Assembly (NCBI RefSeq): GCF_003247215.1
Contig: NZ_QKAP01000069.1
Span: forward strand, 1 to 32,727
Source: Malonomonas rubra
GTDB taxonomy: Bacteria; Desulfobacterota; Desulfuromonadia; Desulfuromonadales; Geopsychrobacteraceae
Length of the DNA stretch: 32,727 bases
Direction of reading: 5' to 3'
The stretch's first letter is position 1; every line of letters starts with the position of its first letter. Position numbers and translations under genes: made by a program. Shown piece by piece: positions 16,134 to 25,939 of this stretch. Under the pieces are notes generated by a model, which saw only the letters and a list, made by a program, of their open reading frames with translations, was not told the origin of the DNA and made no database searches.

Positions 16134-17795
16134 TTACATCTGCTCCGGTGTCGACACACCGAGCAAGCGCAAGGCATTCGCCAGTACGATCCGAACGCAG
16201 TTGATCAGATAGAGTCGTGCTTGGGTCGTCGCCGGATCATCGACTAAAACCTTCTGCCGATTGTAGTAACTGTGAAACTGGGCCGCCAGATCCTGCAGGT
16301 AGAAAACCACCCGGTGAGGTTCGTAATGCAACGCGGCGCCTTCAACCATCTCCTGGAAGCGGGCTAACTGCTTGGCCAAAGCCAGTTCCTCTTCAAGTTC
16401 CAGTCTGGTTAAATCGACCTCGCCCTGCTGCGGCTGGGCGATTCCCGCATCGGCGGCATTCCTGTTGATGCTGCAGACCCTGGCATGAGCGTACTGCACA
16501 TAGTAGACCGGGTTGTCAGTGCTCTGCTGTTTTGCCAGCTCCAGGTCGAAATCGAGCTGACTGTCGCAGCGCCGAATCAGGAAGAAGAACCGGCACGCAT
16601 CTGAGCCGACCTCGTCAATGACTTCACGTAGGGTGATGAAATTGCCGGAGCGCTTGCCCATGGTGAATGGCTGACCATCACGCAGGAGGTTGACCATCTG
16701 TATTAGCAATACCTCCAGATCTTCCGGCGGGTGTCCAAGACCGGCCAGCATTGCCTTCATGCGCGGGATATAGCCGTGATGATCGGCACCCCAAACGTCG
16801 ATGACCCGATCGAACCCGCGCTCGAACTTCTCCATATGATAGGCAACATCAGAGGCGAAATAGGTGTAACTGCCATCCGACTTGATTAGCACTCGGTCCT
16901 TGTCATCACCATATTCAGTGGTGCGCAGCCAAAGGGCGTTGTCTTGCTCGAAAGAGAGGCCCTTCTCCTTGAGCTTGGCCAGCTCGTTGGCGACCATGTT
17001 TCGGTCGTAAAGGCTCTTCTCGCTGTACCAGTTGTCGAACTGGATACGGAACGCTTTGAGGTCTTCCGAAATCCAGTCGAGCACCTTCTCCACCCCAAAC
17101 CTGGCGCAGATCTCGATCGCAACGGCATCATCAAGCCCTTTTAAATCGCCCTTTTCACTCTGAAGCTTTGCGGCCAGTTCTTTCACATACTCGGCCTGAT
17201 AACCGTCCTCGGGAAAGTCGATCGTTTCACCCAGCAGTTCGCGCAGACGCATCAGGATAGACAGACCGAGGGTCTTGACCTGATTGCCGGCATCGTTAAC
17301 GTAATACTCGCGCTGGACATCGAAACCGGCTGCCTGCAGTACAGCGGCAACCGCATCACCAACTACTGCACCGCGACCGTGTCCGATGTGCAAGGGGCCG
17401 GTTGGGTTGGCACTGACGAATTCGACCTGAATTTTGGTCCCCCTGCCGATCTGACTGCGACCGTATTGGTCACCCTCGCTCATCACCTGATCGAGCACCC
17501 CGTACCAGCAGTTCGCCGCCAAACGGAAGTTGATAAAGCCTGGTCCGGCGATCTCGATCTTATCGAAAAGCTGATTATCAGCCAACTCCGCCACCAGCGC
17601 TTCCGCAATTTCCCGCGGCGCTTTACGCTCAGCCTTGGCCATAGTCATCGCCAGATTGCTGGCAAAATCGCCGTGATCGGCATTTTTCGGCACTTCCAGC
17701 TGAATTTCCCCCGGCAGTTCACCGGAGCTGAGGGTACCCTTATCGTAACACTGCTGCAACGCAGTTTTGATTGCCTGTCGTAATACTTCTTTCAT
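16134..17795 (-). CDS. argS: Arginyl-tRNA synthetase
   Basis: Charges tRNA-Arg. The 553-residue class I enzyme shows the N-terminal additional domain, the HIGH motif in NPTGPLHIGHGRGAVVGD (about 109-126), a KMSKS-like loop MGKRSGNFITL, and the C-terminal anticodon-binding domain ending in YYNRQKVLV and ALRLLGV. Length is normal. The ATG at 17795 has only a weak ribosome site, so coupling to the upstream ftsB-like gene (14-nt gap) is plausible. Confidence 0.96.
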   Translation of the reverse strand: MKEVLRQAIKTALQQCYDKGTLSSGELPGEIQLEVPKNADHGDFASNLAMTMAKAERKAPREIAEALVAELADNQLFDKIEIAGPGFINFRLAANCWYGVLDQVMSEGDQYGRSQIGRGTKIQVEFVSANPTGPLHIGHGRGAVVGDAVAAVLQAAGFDVQREYYVNDAGNQVKTLGLSILMRLRELLGETIDFPEDGYQAEYVKELAAKLQSEKGDLKGLDDAVAIEICARFGVEKVLDWISEDLKAFRIQFDNWYSEKSLYDRNMVANELAKLKEKGLSFEQDNALWLRTTEYGDDKDRVLIKSDGSYTYFASDVAYHMEKFERGFDRVIDVWGADHHGYIPRMKAMLAGLGHPPEDLEVLLIQMVNLLRDGQPFTMGKRSGNFITLREVIDEVGSDACRFFFLIRRCDSQLDFDLELAKQQSTDNPVYYVQYAHARVCSINRNAADAGIAQPQQGEVDLTRLELEEELALAKQLARFQEMVEGAALHYEPHRVVFYLQDLAAQFHSYYNRQKVLVDDPATTQARLYLINCVRIVLANALRLLGVSTPEQM

Positions 17796-17809
17796 TGTAT
17801 CTAGTTACC

Positions 17810-18127
17810 TTAATTTTTTTCTTTGGAGGGAAGGTGGTAGATCAACTCCCCTTCGCGAACCATACCCAGTTTTTTGCGAGCCAAAAGCTCCCAGTAATCC
17901 TTGTCATTTTTCAAACGGTCGATCTCGTCCCGTAATAGCTGCTGCTCCTGTTTCAGGGCGACCAGCTCTACTTCCAGCTGTTGTTTCTGTCGCTCAGCTT
18001 TCATAATCCGGATCACCCCCCGCTCACCGAAAACCGCGTAACCGAGCATCACGATAATGATCAGCAGCAACCAGATGGAAATCAGATTTTTTTGACCGGC
18101 CGTTGCCGGTTCACGGGCGGGAGACAA
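17810..18127 (-). CDS. ftsB: FtsB/DivIC-like septum formation protein
   Basis: A 105-residue bitopic protein: short cytoplasmic N-terminus, one membrane helix (about 16-33) and a leucine-zipper-like coiled coil (about 42-80) followed by the conserved ELLARKKLGMVREGELIYHL segment. This is the layout of FtsB/DivIC, which with FtsL and FtsQ activates septal peptidoglycan synthesis. The start is a TTG at 18127 with GGAGG 5 nt upstream; the first internal ATG would remove the membrane anchor. It heads the ftsB-argS-SPOR group. Confidence 0.85.
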   Translation of the reverse strand: MSPAREPATAGQKNLISIWLLLIIIVMLGYAVFGERGVIRIMKAERQKQQLEVELVALKQEQQLLRDEIDRLKNDKDYWELLARKKLGMVREGELIYHLPSKEKN

Positions 18128-18153
18128 CCAAACCTCCGAGACCTACACAATTG

Positions 18154-18182
18154 AAAAAAAGTGGCGGGAATTCCCTCCTGCC
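18154..18182 (-). terminator. Probable terminator after lptD
   Basis: On the minus strand GGC and GGG (18182-18180 and 18175-18173) pair with CCCGCC around an AATT loop, with a 4-nt bulge, followed by AC and seven T. It lies in the 126-nt gap between lptD and the ftsB-like gene. The bulge makes the stem weaker than the others in the window. Confidence 0.5.
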
Positions 18183-18253
18183 CGTTATCGAACGGCGCGA
18201 CATCATCAGCAAGCTTCGCATGCCGACGAAGGCACGTCAACTCAGATCAACCA

Positions 18254-20311
18254 TCACCGATCGAGCAGGCTAGCTCCGAAGCCACCGACCGGTCCGATCC
18301 CCTTCATGACGAAACTCAACATGATCGAGCGATCGGTGTCGTTTTCGCGGAAGGTCAGCAGGGCACTCCAACACTGCTGCCGGTACTCGACATCAACGAC
18401 ATCCTCCAACTTTTTACTTTCGGCCAAATCGTAGCGGTTTTCATAACCAACGTAAAATGGTTTAAGCAAAGAGGTTTCCACTTCGACCGATCCATACTCC
18501 TGCTCTAAATCCCGATCACTACGATAATTGACACTGAGACGGTTGTCGCGCTGGTCGTGAACATCCGCTTCAGCGGAAATTTTGCTCCATTCCCCCTGAT
18601 CTATGTCAAAAGTGGAATCGATCTCAACCCGGGTCCATTTTGTCGGCAGCAGGGTCAATTCATTCCGAATCGCAGAAAAAGGCTCATCCTTCATCTCTTC
18701 TCGCAGATCATAACTTTGCGACAAGCGCCAATAAACCAGTTCACGATAGGTCGGCAGCCCTTCATCCGGATCGAAGCGGGCGGTAAAACGCTGCACCAGG
18801 GCATACTCGACTCGGTTCGCTTCATCGATCCGGTCGCTGCTATCAAACATGGGCAGATGACGCTGATCGAGTTCCGGAGTATAGAGATAAATCACTTCGG
18901 GTTCAATGCTATGTCGCAGCTTGTGGATCGGGCCGATCGGCTGCTCGTAAACCCGCTGCAGCGTATTGTTCAATTTAGTCGAAAACTCAACTATCCCTTC
19001 TTGTTCGCCATCTGAGCCGTCGCTCATTCCCCAGTAATAACGATCACGATAGGCCACTTCGGGAGTCACATCAATGACGTCAAACAACTGCAGGCTCGCC
19101 GACAAACTCGGGCGCAAAATCAATCGTTCACCACGAAGCCCCTCTTCGCGCCAGAAATTCGAGTACTCGGTTTCCAGTTCGTAATAAAAGAACGACTCAC
19201 CGATCCGCTGGCGCGTCGCATCAAAGGTAATCCGGGGCAGGATCTGCAAGGTCCCGGAACTATCTTTCTCCAGATCCTTGGTGTATTTCATCTGGCCAAC
19301 CAGATTGTACTTGCCCCAGTTCTTGCTCAGGGTTAGGATCGATTGAACCTTGTCCTTATTGTATTCATCGGCCGTTTCGCCAAAGTCCTCGAAATATTCA
19401 TCATCGTCAACAAACATGGCGTCGACGACCATCCGTACACCACCCGGCAGCTTGCCGTCATGTTGCCACTCGAGCGCATAGCGTTCTTCATCGACCGGTT
19501 CACCATCAACCTGATCGACATCAATATGATAAACTTGGGCTTCCCCCTCAGTTTCGTTGCCGAAGACATAGCGGTACTCTAGCCCTTTCCCGATCCCCAT
19601 CTCAGAGAGGTAATCAAAGAACAGGGTTGCATCCTGATTGACGCCAAGCACCTGATAATAGGCCCCGTTGTACTGATAGCCACGCTTGTTGGAATAGCCG
19701 ACCCGCGGAGTCAACAGCCCCGACTCGCGCTCGGTTTTGACCGGATAAACGATATAAGGAACATAAAAAGAAGGGATATTTTTCAGGTAGAAAACAGCAT
19801 TCTTGGCCCGGGCGTAGCCTGCCAGGGTGACATCAACCTGATCAGCGCCAAACTTCCAGGAGGGCACTTCGCCATCACAGGTGGTAAAGGTGCCCTCTTT
19901 GATCCGGTACTCGAACGCACCTCGGCGCTCAATCTGTTCCCCCTGCACATGCAGGTTCTTCTCGCGCAGAAACACCCGGCCATCCTCTATGATACCAGTC
20001 CCCTGGTTCAGGTTGTAGTTTACTTTGCTCCCCGATATCTTTTCGTCAGGGGAAGACATCTGAACATCTCCTGACGCCTCGACCTCGCCGGTAATCTGGT
20101 CCCACCAGAGGACCTTACTATGTACTTCCATTTCGCCTTGGGTCAACTGGACATTTCCTATCGCATGATAGCGACCGGTCTCCTTGTTGTAGGTCAACTC
20201 ATCCGCCTCCAGATTGACCGGAACCTCTCCCTCGCCGACCTGATCCCAGTCGGCTGCTACGGCAGCCACCGGCCAGCAAAGCAGAATAATGGCAAGGAAA
20301 CGCAAAAACAT
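18254..20311 (-). CDS. lptD: LPS-assembly outer-membrane protein LptD
   Basis: Outer-membrane barrel that inserts lipopolysaccharide into the outer leaflet. The 685-residue precursor has a Sec signal peptide (cleavage near residue 20, AVAA-D), an N-terminal OstA/LptA-like beta-jellyroll (about 30-130), and a long C-terminal beta-barrel with alternating aromatic residues, ending GASLLDR. Mature protein has just two cysteines, near 145 and 647, enough for one interdomain disulfide; E. coli LptD has four. The ATG at 20311 is preferred over the TTG just before it. It is the last gene of the trp-linked block, 20 nt after folC. It marks the organism as an LPS-bearing diderm. Confidence 0.92.
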   Translation of the reverse strand: MFLRFLAIILLCWPVAAVAADWDQVGEGEVPVNLEADELTYNKETGRYHAIGNVQLTQGEMEVHSKVLWWDQITGEVEASGDVQMSSPDEKISGSKVNYNLNQGTGIIEDGRVFLREKNLHVQGEQIERRGAFEYRIKEGTFTTCDGEVPSWKFGADQVDVTLAGYARAKNAVFYLKNIPSFYVPYIVYPVKTERESGLLTPRVGYSNKRGYQYNGAYYQVLGVNQDATLFFDYLSEMGIGKGLEYRYVFGNETEGEAQVYHIDVDQVDGEPVDEERYALEWQHDGKLPGGVRMVVDAMFVDDDEYFEDFGETADEYNKDKVQSILTLSKNWGKYNLVGQMKYTKDLEKDSSGTLQILPRITFDATRQRIGESFFYYELETEYSNFWREEGLRGERLILRPSLSASLQLFDVIDVTPEVAYRDRYYWGMSDGSDGEQEGIVEFSTKLNNTLQRVYEQPIGPIHKLRHSIEPEVIYLYTPELDQRHLPMFDSSDRIDEANRVEYALVQRFTARFDPDEGLPTYRELVYWRLSQSYDLREEMKDEPFSAIRNELTLLPTKWTRVEIDSTFDIDQGEWSKISAEADVHDQRDNRLSVNYRSDRDLEQEYGSVEVETSLLKPFYVGYENRYDLAESKKLEDVVDVEYRQQCWSALLTFRENDTDRSIMLSFVMKGIGPVGGFGASLLDR

Positions 20312-20331
20312 CAAATCAAGTCCAAAACAAA

Positions 20332-21612
20332 TCAGCCTGAGATCGACAACAGTTCGGTAGTCGGCAACAATTTTTCTCGAATTGCGGCAACAAGAAACAG
20401 CGAACCCGCCACCAGCAGAACTTCTCCTAATCGACGATTCTGCAGGGCAGCAATCAAGGCGGCCTCGGGCTCAGTGTATTTGGTGGCCAGAATACCCGAT
20501 TTCCCCGCTAACTGCACCAGTTTTTCCGGATCGATCGATGCGTCAACCGGTGGTCGGGTTGCGTACAGGCGGCCCACAAATGGAAGTAACGGACGCAACA
20601 ACTCATCCGCCTGTTTATCGGCCTTCATGCCGATAAGCAGATGCAGACCGCAGAGCTGTCGCTCTTGCAGATAGGCGGCCAGGACTTGCGCGCCGGCTGC
20701 GTTGTGCGCACCGTCGAGCAGAATGCGGTCAGGTAGCCATTCCAACCGCCCCGGCCAACGTGTCCGTTCCACACCATGACGGATCGACTGCGCAGAAATC
20801 GCGACACCGGTTTTTTTCAGCCAGGCGGCTGCCGCCATCGCCAGAGCCAGGTTCTGCTGCTGATGTCGCCCGACCAACAAAGGCTGCAGCTGCTCGAAAC
20901 CGCAATCAAAACCAGAAAAGCGGAACCCGGCATGATCAGCTCCCCAATCGTAATCACTGCCGGCCACCAGCAACGGCGCTCGCAACGCGCCAGCGCGCTC
21001 CCGCAGAACCTCCTGCACCTCGCCGAGCTGCCTGCTGATGATAACCGGAATGCCCGGCTTGAAAATCCCGGCCTTCTCTGCCGCGACTTCACTCAACGTC
21101 TCACCCAGATATGCATTATGGTCGTGGGCGATCGGAGTAATCAGACAGAGTTCTGGTTCAACGGCATTGGTGGCATCGAGTCGGCCGCCGAGACCAGTTT
21201 CCAGAATCACCCACTCGCAGCCACACCGCTGAAAGTGCAGCAACGCCATGGCTGTGGTGAACTCAAAGAAGGTGGTGCGTAATTCTTCTGCATACGGACG
21301 CAGCTCATTGGTCAGCCTGACCACTTCGGTCTCGGCAATCTGCTCGGTATCGACCCGCACCCGCTCGGTGAACGAATGCAGATGGGGAGAGGTGTAGAGC
21401 CCCGCCTTGATGCCAGCCTGCTTGAAAATATTCGCCAGTGCCGCCGCCGTCGAACCTTTGCCGTTGGTACCAGCGATATGAATAATCCGCAGCTTCCGCT
21501 GCGGATTATCGAGTCGCTCAAGGAGCCGGCGAATATTCTCCAGCCCCAGCTTGATGCCAAACAGCTGCAGCGAGTAGAGGTAATCCAGACTCGCCCGGTA
21601 GCTATCGCTCAT
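20332..21612 (-). CDS. folC: Folylpolyglutamate synthase / dihydrofolate synthase
   Basis: Adds glutamate to dihydropteroate and to reduced folates. The 426-residue Mur-ligase-type protein has the P-loop GTNGKGSTAAAL (about 47-58), TSPHLHSFTERVRV with the folate loop, HDHNAYLGETLSEVAAEKAGI, and a C-terminal domain with LLDGAHN. Its ATG follows the accD stop directly (TAGATG), so it is coupled. An accD-folC pair is a common arrangement in Proteobacteria. It provides glutamylated folates for the MTD1-like enzyme encoded upstream. Confidence 0.95.
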   Translation of the reverse strand: MSDSYRASLDYLYSLQLFGIKLGLENIRRLLERLDNPQRKLRIIHIAGTNGKGSTAAALANIFKQAGIKAGLYTSPHLHSFTERVRVDTEQIAETEVVRLTNELRPYAEELRTTFFEFTTAMALLHFQRCGCEWVILETGLGGRLDATNAVEPELCLITPIAHDHNAYLGETLSEVAAEKAGIFKPGIPVIISRQLGEVQEVLRERAGALRAPLLVAGSDYDWGADHAGFRFSGFDCGFEQLQPLLVGRHQQQNLALAMAAAAWLKKTGVAISAQSIRHGVERTRWPGRLEWLPDRILLDGAHNAAGAQVLAAYLQERQLCGLHLLIGMKADKQADELLRPLLPFVGRLYATRPPVDASIDPEKLVQLAGKSGILATKYTEPEAALIAALQNRRLGEVLLVAGSLFLVAAIREKLLPTTELLSISG

Positions 21613-22458
21613 CTATTTTTGCGAGAAAATACGCAGCACCTGGGACAACCGCTGCTTCATCTCTTTGCGTTGCACGATCATATCAACCATGCCGTGCTCA
21701 AGCAGGTACTCGGAACGCTGGAATCCCTCCGGCAAGGTCTGGCGAATGGTCTGCTCGATAACCCGCGGCCCGGCAAAGCCGATCAGCGCCCGCGGCTCGG
21801 CAATATTCAGATCACCCAGCATGGCAAAGCTTGCCGTAACTCCGCCAGTGGTCGGGTCGGTCAGCACTGAAATGAATGGGATACCGGCCGCTTTAAGCTT
21901 GGCCAATGCCGCGCTGGTTTTGGCCATCTGCATCAGCGACATGATACTCTCCTGCATCCGCGCACCACCGGAGGAGGAAAAAACCAGCACCGGGGCCTTG
22001 GTCTCCAGCCCCTTTTCGATGGCACGGGTGATTTTCTCACCAACCACCGAGCCCATACTGCCACCCATGAACCCGAAATCGAACACGGCCATGACAACCG
22101 GCAGTCCGTCAAGTTCGCCGGAACCGCAAACGACAGCGTCACCATCACCGGATTTTTTGACCGCTGCCTTGATCCGCTCCTTGTACTTCTTCGAATCCTT
22201 GAAATCGAGAAAGTCGACGGAGTTCATCTTGGCGTCCATCTCAACGAAGGTTCCCTCGTCGATCACCAAATCGATTCGCTCGCGGGCGTTGATACGGAAA
22301 TGGTAGTCGCACTTGGGGCAGACGTTCAGATTCCGCTCGATCTCCTTAGCATAGATGATCTCCTGGCAGTTTTTACATTTGGTCCAGACGCCTTCCGGCA
22401 TCTCGTTCTTCTTTTCTACCGATGCGGTTAAAGACTTTTTCGATCGAAACCAGCCCAT
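21613..22458 (-). CDS. accD: Acetyl-CoA carboxylase carboxyltransferase, beta subunit
   Basis: With AccA it transfers carboxyl from biotin to acetyl-CoA, giving malonyl-CoA for fatty acid synthesis. The 281-residue protein has the four-cysteine zinc ribbon at the N-terminus (CKNC, then CPKC, residues about 28-52) and the crotonase-like carboxyltransferase domain with [10 protein letters not shown] and the [12 protein letters not shown] oxyanion region. A good ribosome site AAAAGGA precedes the ATG. accA is not in the window. A 75-nt gap to trpA has no terminator, so readthrough from the trp genes is expected. Confidence 0.96.
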   Translation of the reverse strand: MGWFRSKKSLTASVEKKNEMPEGVWTKCKNCQEIIYAKEIERNLNVCPKCDYHFRINARERIDLVIDEGTFVEMDAKMNSVDFLDFKDSKKYKERIKAAVKKSGDGDAVVCGSGELDGLPVVMAVFDFGFMGGSMGSVVGEKITRAIEKGLETKAPVLVFSSSGGARMQESIMSLMQMAKTSAALAKLKAAGIPFISVLTDPTTGGVTASFAMLGDLNIAEPRALIGFAGPRVIEQTIRQTLPEGFQRSEYLLEHGMVDMIVQRKEMKQRLSQVLRIFSQK

Positions 22459-22533
22459 GAAATGTATCCTTTTAATTTTCAGTCTTCGGTCTCACTGCCA
22501 TAACCGGTCAGCGAACCTCCGAGCAGGCATGCC

Positions 22534-23331
22534 CTAGGCGAGCAGCCCCTGTTTCAGTTCCGCAATAAACTTACCGACCCGCGGCAACAGCTCATCGCTC
22601 CCTGCATTTTCTGCGATAATTTTAACCAAAGCACTGCCGACCACAACCCCGTCGGCAAACTCCCCCACCGCTTTGGCATCTTCCGGAGTGGTAATCCCAA
22701 AACCGACCCCGACCGGAACCTCGGTCATCGACTGCAGGTTTTCCACTGCCGCCTTGATGTCTGCCGGTGAAACCTTCTGGGTGCCAGTAACACCGGTCAT
22801 CGACACATAATAAAGATAACCCTCGGCCGCCGCTGCCAGCTTACTCATCCGCTCAGACGGAGTGGTCGGTGCCAGCAGCGTGATAAGCGCGATCTTCGCT
22901 GCCTTCATAATTGCGCTGATTTCTCCCACCTCTTCCGGAGGCAGATCGACCAGCAACAGTCCGTCTACCCCGGCAGCTGCGGCATCCTTGGCAAACTGCT
23001 CGGCACCGTAACGAAAAACCGGGTTGTAATAGCCCATCAATACCAACGGAATCTGGCAATCGCTACGCACCTCGGCAACCAACTGCAGTACCTTTCTAAC
23101 CGTCGTCCCTGCCCTCAAGGCCCGCTCTGAAGCAGCTTGAATGGTCGGCCCATCGGCCATCGGATCCGAGAAAGGCACCCCCAGCTCAATTAAGTCGGCG
23201 CCGTTTTCCGCCAAGGTGCGAATCAACTTGGAAGTCGTGGCGAGATCCGGGTCACCGGCGGTCAGAAACGGAATCAAGGCGGTTTCCTGTTTCCGGCGCA
23301 AATCGGCAAATGTTTTATCGATGCGTGACAT
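22534..23331 (-). CDS. trpA: Tryptophan synthase alpha chain
   Basis: Cleaves indole-3-glycerol phosphate to indole and glyceraldehyde 3-phosphate. The 265-residue TIM barrel shows LIPFLTAGDPD with the catalytic-Glu region LIELGVPFSDPMADGP (Glu near 49, Asp near 60), GVDGLLLVDLPPEE, and the phosphate loop GVGFGI. The start at 23331 is where family similarity begins; the frame is open for 30 codons more, but these are not TrpA-like. It is separated from trpB by a helicase gene and a 127-nt gap, unlike the usual tight trpB-trpA pair. That gap carries a motif shared with the lysC promoter. Confidence 0.95.
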   Translation of the reverse strand: MSRIDKTFADLRRKQETALIPFLTAGDPDLATTSKLIRTLAENGADLIELGVPFSDPMADGPTIQAASERALRAGTTVRKVLQLVAEVRSDCQIPLVLMGYYNPVFRYGAEQFAKDAAAAGVDGLLLVDLPPEEVGEISAIMKAAKIALITLLAPTTPSERMSKLAAAAEGYLYYVSMTGVTGTQKVSPADIKAAVENLQSMTEVPVGVGFGITTPEDAKAVGEFADGVVVGSALVKIIAENAGSDELLPRVGKFIAELKQGLLA

Positions 23332-23458
23332 GGCTATTATTCCAGAAGATGCCCAATTGGCTTGACCATTTAACCGACCAGTCAAAAGGGGCAGTTTAGT
23401 CGTTCGGGCTGTCGGTTTCAATCCTTTTCTCCCGCCACCCGAATTGATAAAAAAAGAT
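23332..23458 (-). other. trpA upstream gap with possible operator
   Basis: The gap of 127 nt holds no gene. On the minus strand, 23387-23370 matches the lysC -35 region (3874-3857) at 16 of 18 positions, core GACYGGTCGGT. The TTGAC/GTCAA arms at 23385-23381 and 23366-23362 also form an inverted repeat. No -10 box follows at the right distance, so a promoter is not supported. Confidence 0.35.
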
Positions 23459-24742
23459 CTAGTCCTTATTCTCTATCGGTTTATTCTCAGGCTTTTTCCC
23501 GGAACGTCGCCGAGGCCGCCGACGCCGGCGCTTTTGCCCTTCTCCGGCCGGCTTTTTCTCCGGTGGTTTCTTCCGCTTCGGCACCGCACGCTTGTAGTTG
23601 AAACAAAAGTCCTCATCGAGCGGCATCTCGCTGGGAATTTTCTCTCCCAGGTAGTCTTCGATGTCGGCCAGCTGATAAACCGTTTCTTCATCCGCGAAAC
23701 TAATCGCCCGTCCCATCGCGCCGGCCCGTGCTGTGCGACCGATGCGGTGCACATAATCCTCGCAGTCCTGCGGCAGGTCGTAGTTGACAACGTGGGTGAC
23801 GTTGTCGACATGGATACCGCGCGAGGCAACATCGGTGGCGACCAGGTGGGTAAGACTGCCGAGCTTGAATTGATCGAGGATGCGCATCCGCTTCTTCTGC
23901 GGGATATCACCCGAGATGAGCGCGCTGGCGATGTCGTTGGCATTCAACAGCCCGTCGAGCTTTTCCGCCTCCGCTTTGGTGTTGACGAACAGCATCACCC
24001 GCTCGACGCCGGTTTCTTTTTTCAGCAGACCGAGCAGCAGAGCAAACTTCTCTTTACGCGAAACATGATAGAGGAGTTGTTCAATATTCTCCGCCGCCAC
24101 CTGCTCTGGTTCAATCTGCACCTTCTCGGCCAGATCCATGAACTCGTAGGCCAGTTCCATCACCCGTGCCGACAGAGTCGCGGAGAAGAGCATCGTCTGC
24201 CGTTTTTCGAATGGGGGCAACTTGCGCAGAATGTAGCGCAGGTCTTTGATGAAGCCCATATCGAACATCCGGTCGGCCTCATCGATAACCAACGCTTCGA
24301 CCCGGCTCATCGAAAAGACCCGCTGTTTGTAGTAATCAATCAAGCGGCCCGGGGTGGCAACGATGATATCGACCCCGTCCTTTAGCGCCTGACGCTGTTT
24401 TTCGTAGTCGATGCCGCCGAAGATCGGCTGCACCTTCAAACCGGTATATTTTCCGAGAATCTCCGCATCCTTGCAGATCTGCACCACCAGTTCTCTGGTC
24501 GGTGCCATCACCAAGGCGCGCGGATTGTTGCTGGTTTCTTTTTCACTGGACAGCAGCTTGCAGAAGAGGGCAATTAGAAAAGCGGCTGTCTTGCCGGTGC
24601 CAGTCTGCGCCTGAGCGGCGACATCCCTGCCTGACAGCGCCAACGGAATCGACTCCTCCTGCACTGGAGTGAGGTTCTCGAAGCCCGCATCGTTAATTCC
24701 TTTCAATACCTGCTCAGGAAGGTCCAGTTCGGTAAATTTCAT
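23459..24742 (-). CDS. DEAD-box ATP-dependent RNA helicase
   Basis: A 427-residue superfamily 2 RNA helicase with all core motifs: Q motif (F6 and TPVQ 25-28), motif I AQTGTGKT (45-52), PTREL, DEAD in VIDEADRMFDMGF, SAT, and HRIGRTARAG. The C-terminal extension is short and very basic, with KRRRRRPRRR, suggesting extra RNA binding. It resembles RhlB/RhlE-type helicases; the exact subtype is not certain. The ATG abuts the trpB stop (TAAATG), so translation is likely coupled to trpB. The position between trpB and trpA is unusual. A role in this transcript itself or in general RNA turnover cannot be told from the sequence. Confidence 0.93.
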   Translation of the reverse strand: MKFTELDLPEQVLKGINDAGFENLTPVQEESIPLALSGRDVAAQAQTGTGKTAAFLIALFCKLLSSEKETSNNPRALVMAPTRELVVQICKDAEILGKYTGLKVQPIFGGIDYEKQRQALKDGVDIIVATPGRLIDYYKQRVFSMSRVEALVIDEADRMFDMGFIKDLRYILRKLPPFEKRQTMLFSATLSARVMELAYEFMDLAEKVQIEPEQVAAENIEQLLYHVSRKEKFALLLGLLKKETGVERVMLFVNTKAEAEKLDGLLNANDIASALISGDIPQKKRMRILDQFKLGSLTHLVATDVASRGIHVDNVTHVVNYDLPQDCEDYVHRIGRTARAGAMGRAISFADEETVYQLADIEDYLGEKIPSEMPLDEDFCFNYKRAVPKRKKPPEKKPAGEGQKRRRRRPRRRSGKKPENKPIENKD

Positions 24743-25939
24743 TTAAAACTCAACTCCCATGGCATCCGCCACAGTATGAATATCTTTATCGCCTCGGCCG
24801 GACAGGCAGACCAGTAGAATCTGCTCTTTCGGCAGAGTCGGGGCCAGTTTCATCACTTCGGCGATGGCGTGGGCCGACTCTAGGGCCGGGATAATTCCCT
24901 CAATACGGGTCAGTTTCTGGAAAGCAGCGAGCGCCTCGGTATCAGTGATCGAAGCATACTCAGCGCGACCGATATCCTTCAGATGGGCATGCTCCGGCCC
25001 GACTCCGGGGTAATCAAGACCGGCGGAAATCGAGTGCGCGTGATTAATCTGTCCATCTTCATTCTGCAGCAAGTAGGTCTTGTTGCCGTGCAACACCCCC
25101 GGTGCCCCGGCGGTAATCGATGCGGCATGCTTGTCGGTATCTACCCCCAAACCAGCCGCCTCGACGCCGATCAGCCGCACTGACTTATCCTTGATGAACG
25201 GATAGAAGGTACCCATTGCGTTGGAGCCGCCACCAATACAGGCGATCGCCACATCCGGCAGTCGTCCTTCCGTCTCCTGCAGCTGCTGCTTCGCCTCTTC
25301 ACCGATCACCGACTGGAAATCGCGCACCAGCTGCGGGTAAGGATGGGGACCGGCGACCGTGCCGATCACGTAAAAAGTATCGCGTACGTGGGTCACCCAG
25401 TGGCGCAGGGCGTCGTTCATCGCATCCTTCAGCGTGGCGGTGCCGCTGGTGCATTCATGCACCTTGGCGCCGAGCAGCTTCATACGAAAGACATTGAGCG
25501 CCTGACGCCGGATATCCTCCTTGCCCATGAAGATTTCGCACTCCATGCCGAACAGGGCGGCGACCGTTGCAGTCGCGACACCATGCTGCCCCGCGCCAGT
25601 CTCGGCGATCACCTTCTGCTTCCCCATTCGCCGGGCGAGCAGAATCTGGCCGACGGTGTTGTTGACCTTGTGCGCGCCGGTGTGGTTGAGATCTTCCCGC
25701 TTCAGGTAGATCTTTGCGCCCCCCAGCTCCTCGGTCAGGCGGCGGGCAAAATAGAGCGGACTGGGACGACCGACGTAATTTTTCAGATAATAGTGAAACT
25801 CTTCCTTGAAGCTCGGATCGTTTCGGATCTCGTTATACGCCTCTTCCAACTCCAGCAAGGCCGGCATCAGGGTTTCGGCCACATAACGGCCACCATACTC
25901 CCCGAAATGTCCCCGTTCGTCGGGATACTGATAACTCAT
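24743..25939 (-). CDS. trpB: Tryptophan synthase beta chain (TrpB1 type)
   Basis: Condenses indole with serine to tryptophan using PLP. The 398-residue protein starts [16 protein letters not shown], has the PLP lysine in HTGAHKVNN (Lys91), the GGGSNA phosphate loop, and LSGRGDKD near the end, all standard for the TrpA-interacting TrpB1 type. The ATG at 25939 overlaps the trpF stop by 4 nt and has GAGGA upstream; the frame continues 113 codons further but only antisense to trpF. A second, TrpB2-type gene lies upstream in the same operon. Confidence 0.96.
   Translation of the reverse strand: MSYQYPDERGHFGEYGGRYVAETLMPALLELEEAYNEIRNDPSFKEEFHYYLKNYVGRPSPLYFARRLTEELGGAKIYLKREDLNHTGAHKVNNTVGQILLARRMGKQKVIAETGAGQHGVATATVAALFGMECEIFMGKEDIRRQALNVFRMKLLGAKVHECTSGTATLKDAMNDALRHWVTHVRDTFYVIGTVAGPHPYPQLVRDFQSVIGEEAKQQLQETEGRLPDVAIACIGGGSNAMGTFYPFIKDKSVRLIGVEAAGLGVDTDKHAASITAGAPGVLHGNKTYLLQNEDGQINHAHSISAGLDYPGVGPEHAHLKDIGRAEYASITDTEALAAFQKLTRIEGIIPALESAHAIAEVMKLAPTLPKEQILLVCLSGRGDKDIHTVADAMGVEF

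Noticed and set aside
18270-18295. Third copy of the ACCGGTCGGT motif
   Set aside because: It lies in the coding end of lptD, encoding GPVGG, and only the core matches, so chance is the simplest explanation.
16134-24742. CRISPR array or phage genes
   Set aside because: Reading across the window I saw no regularly spaced direct repeats and no phage structural or integrase genes.
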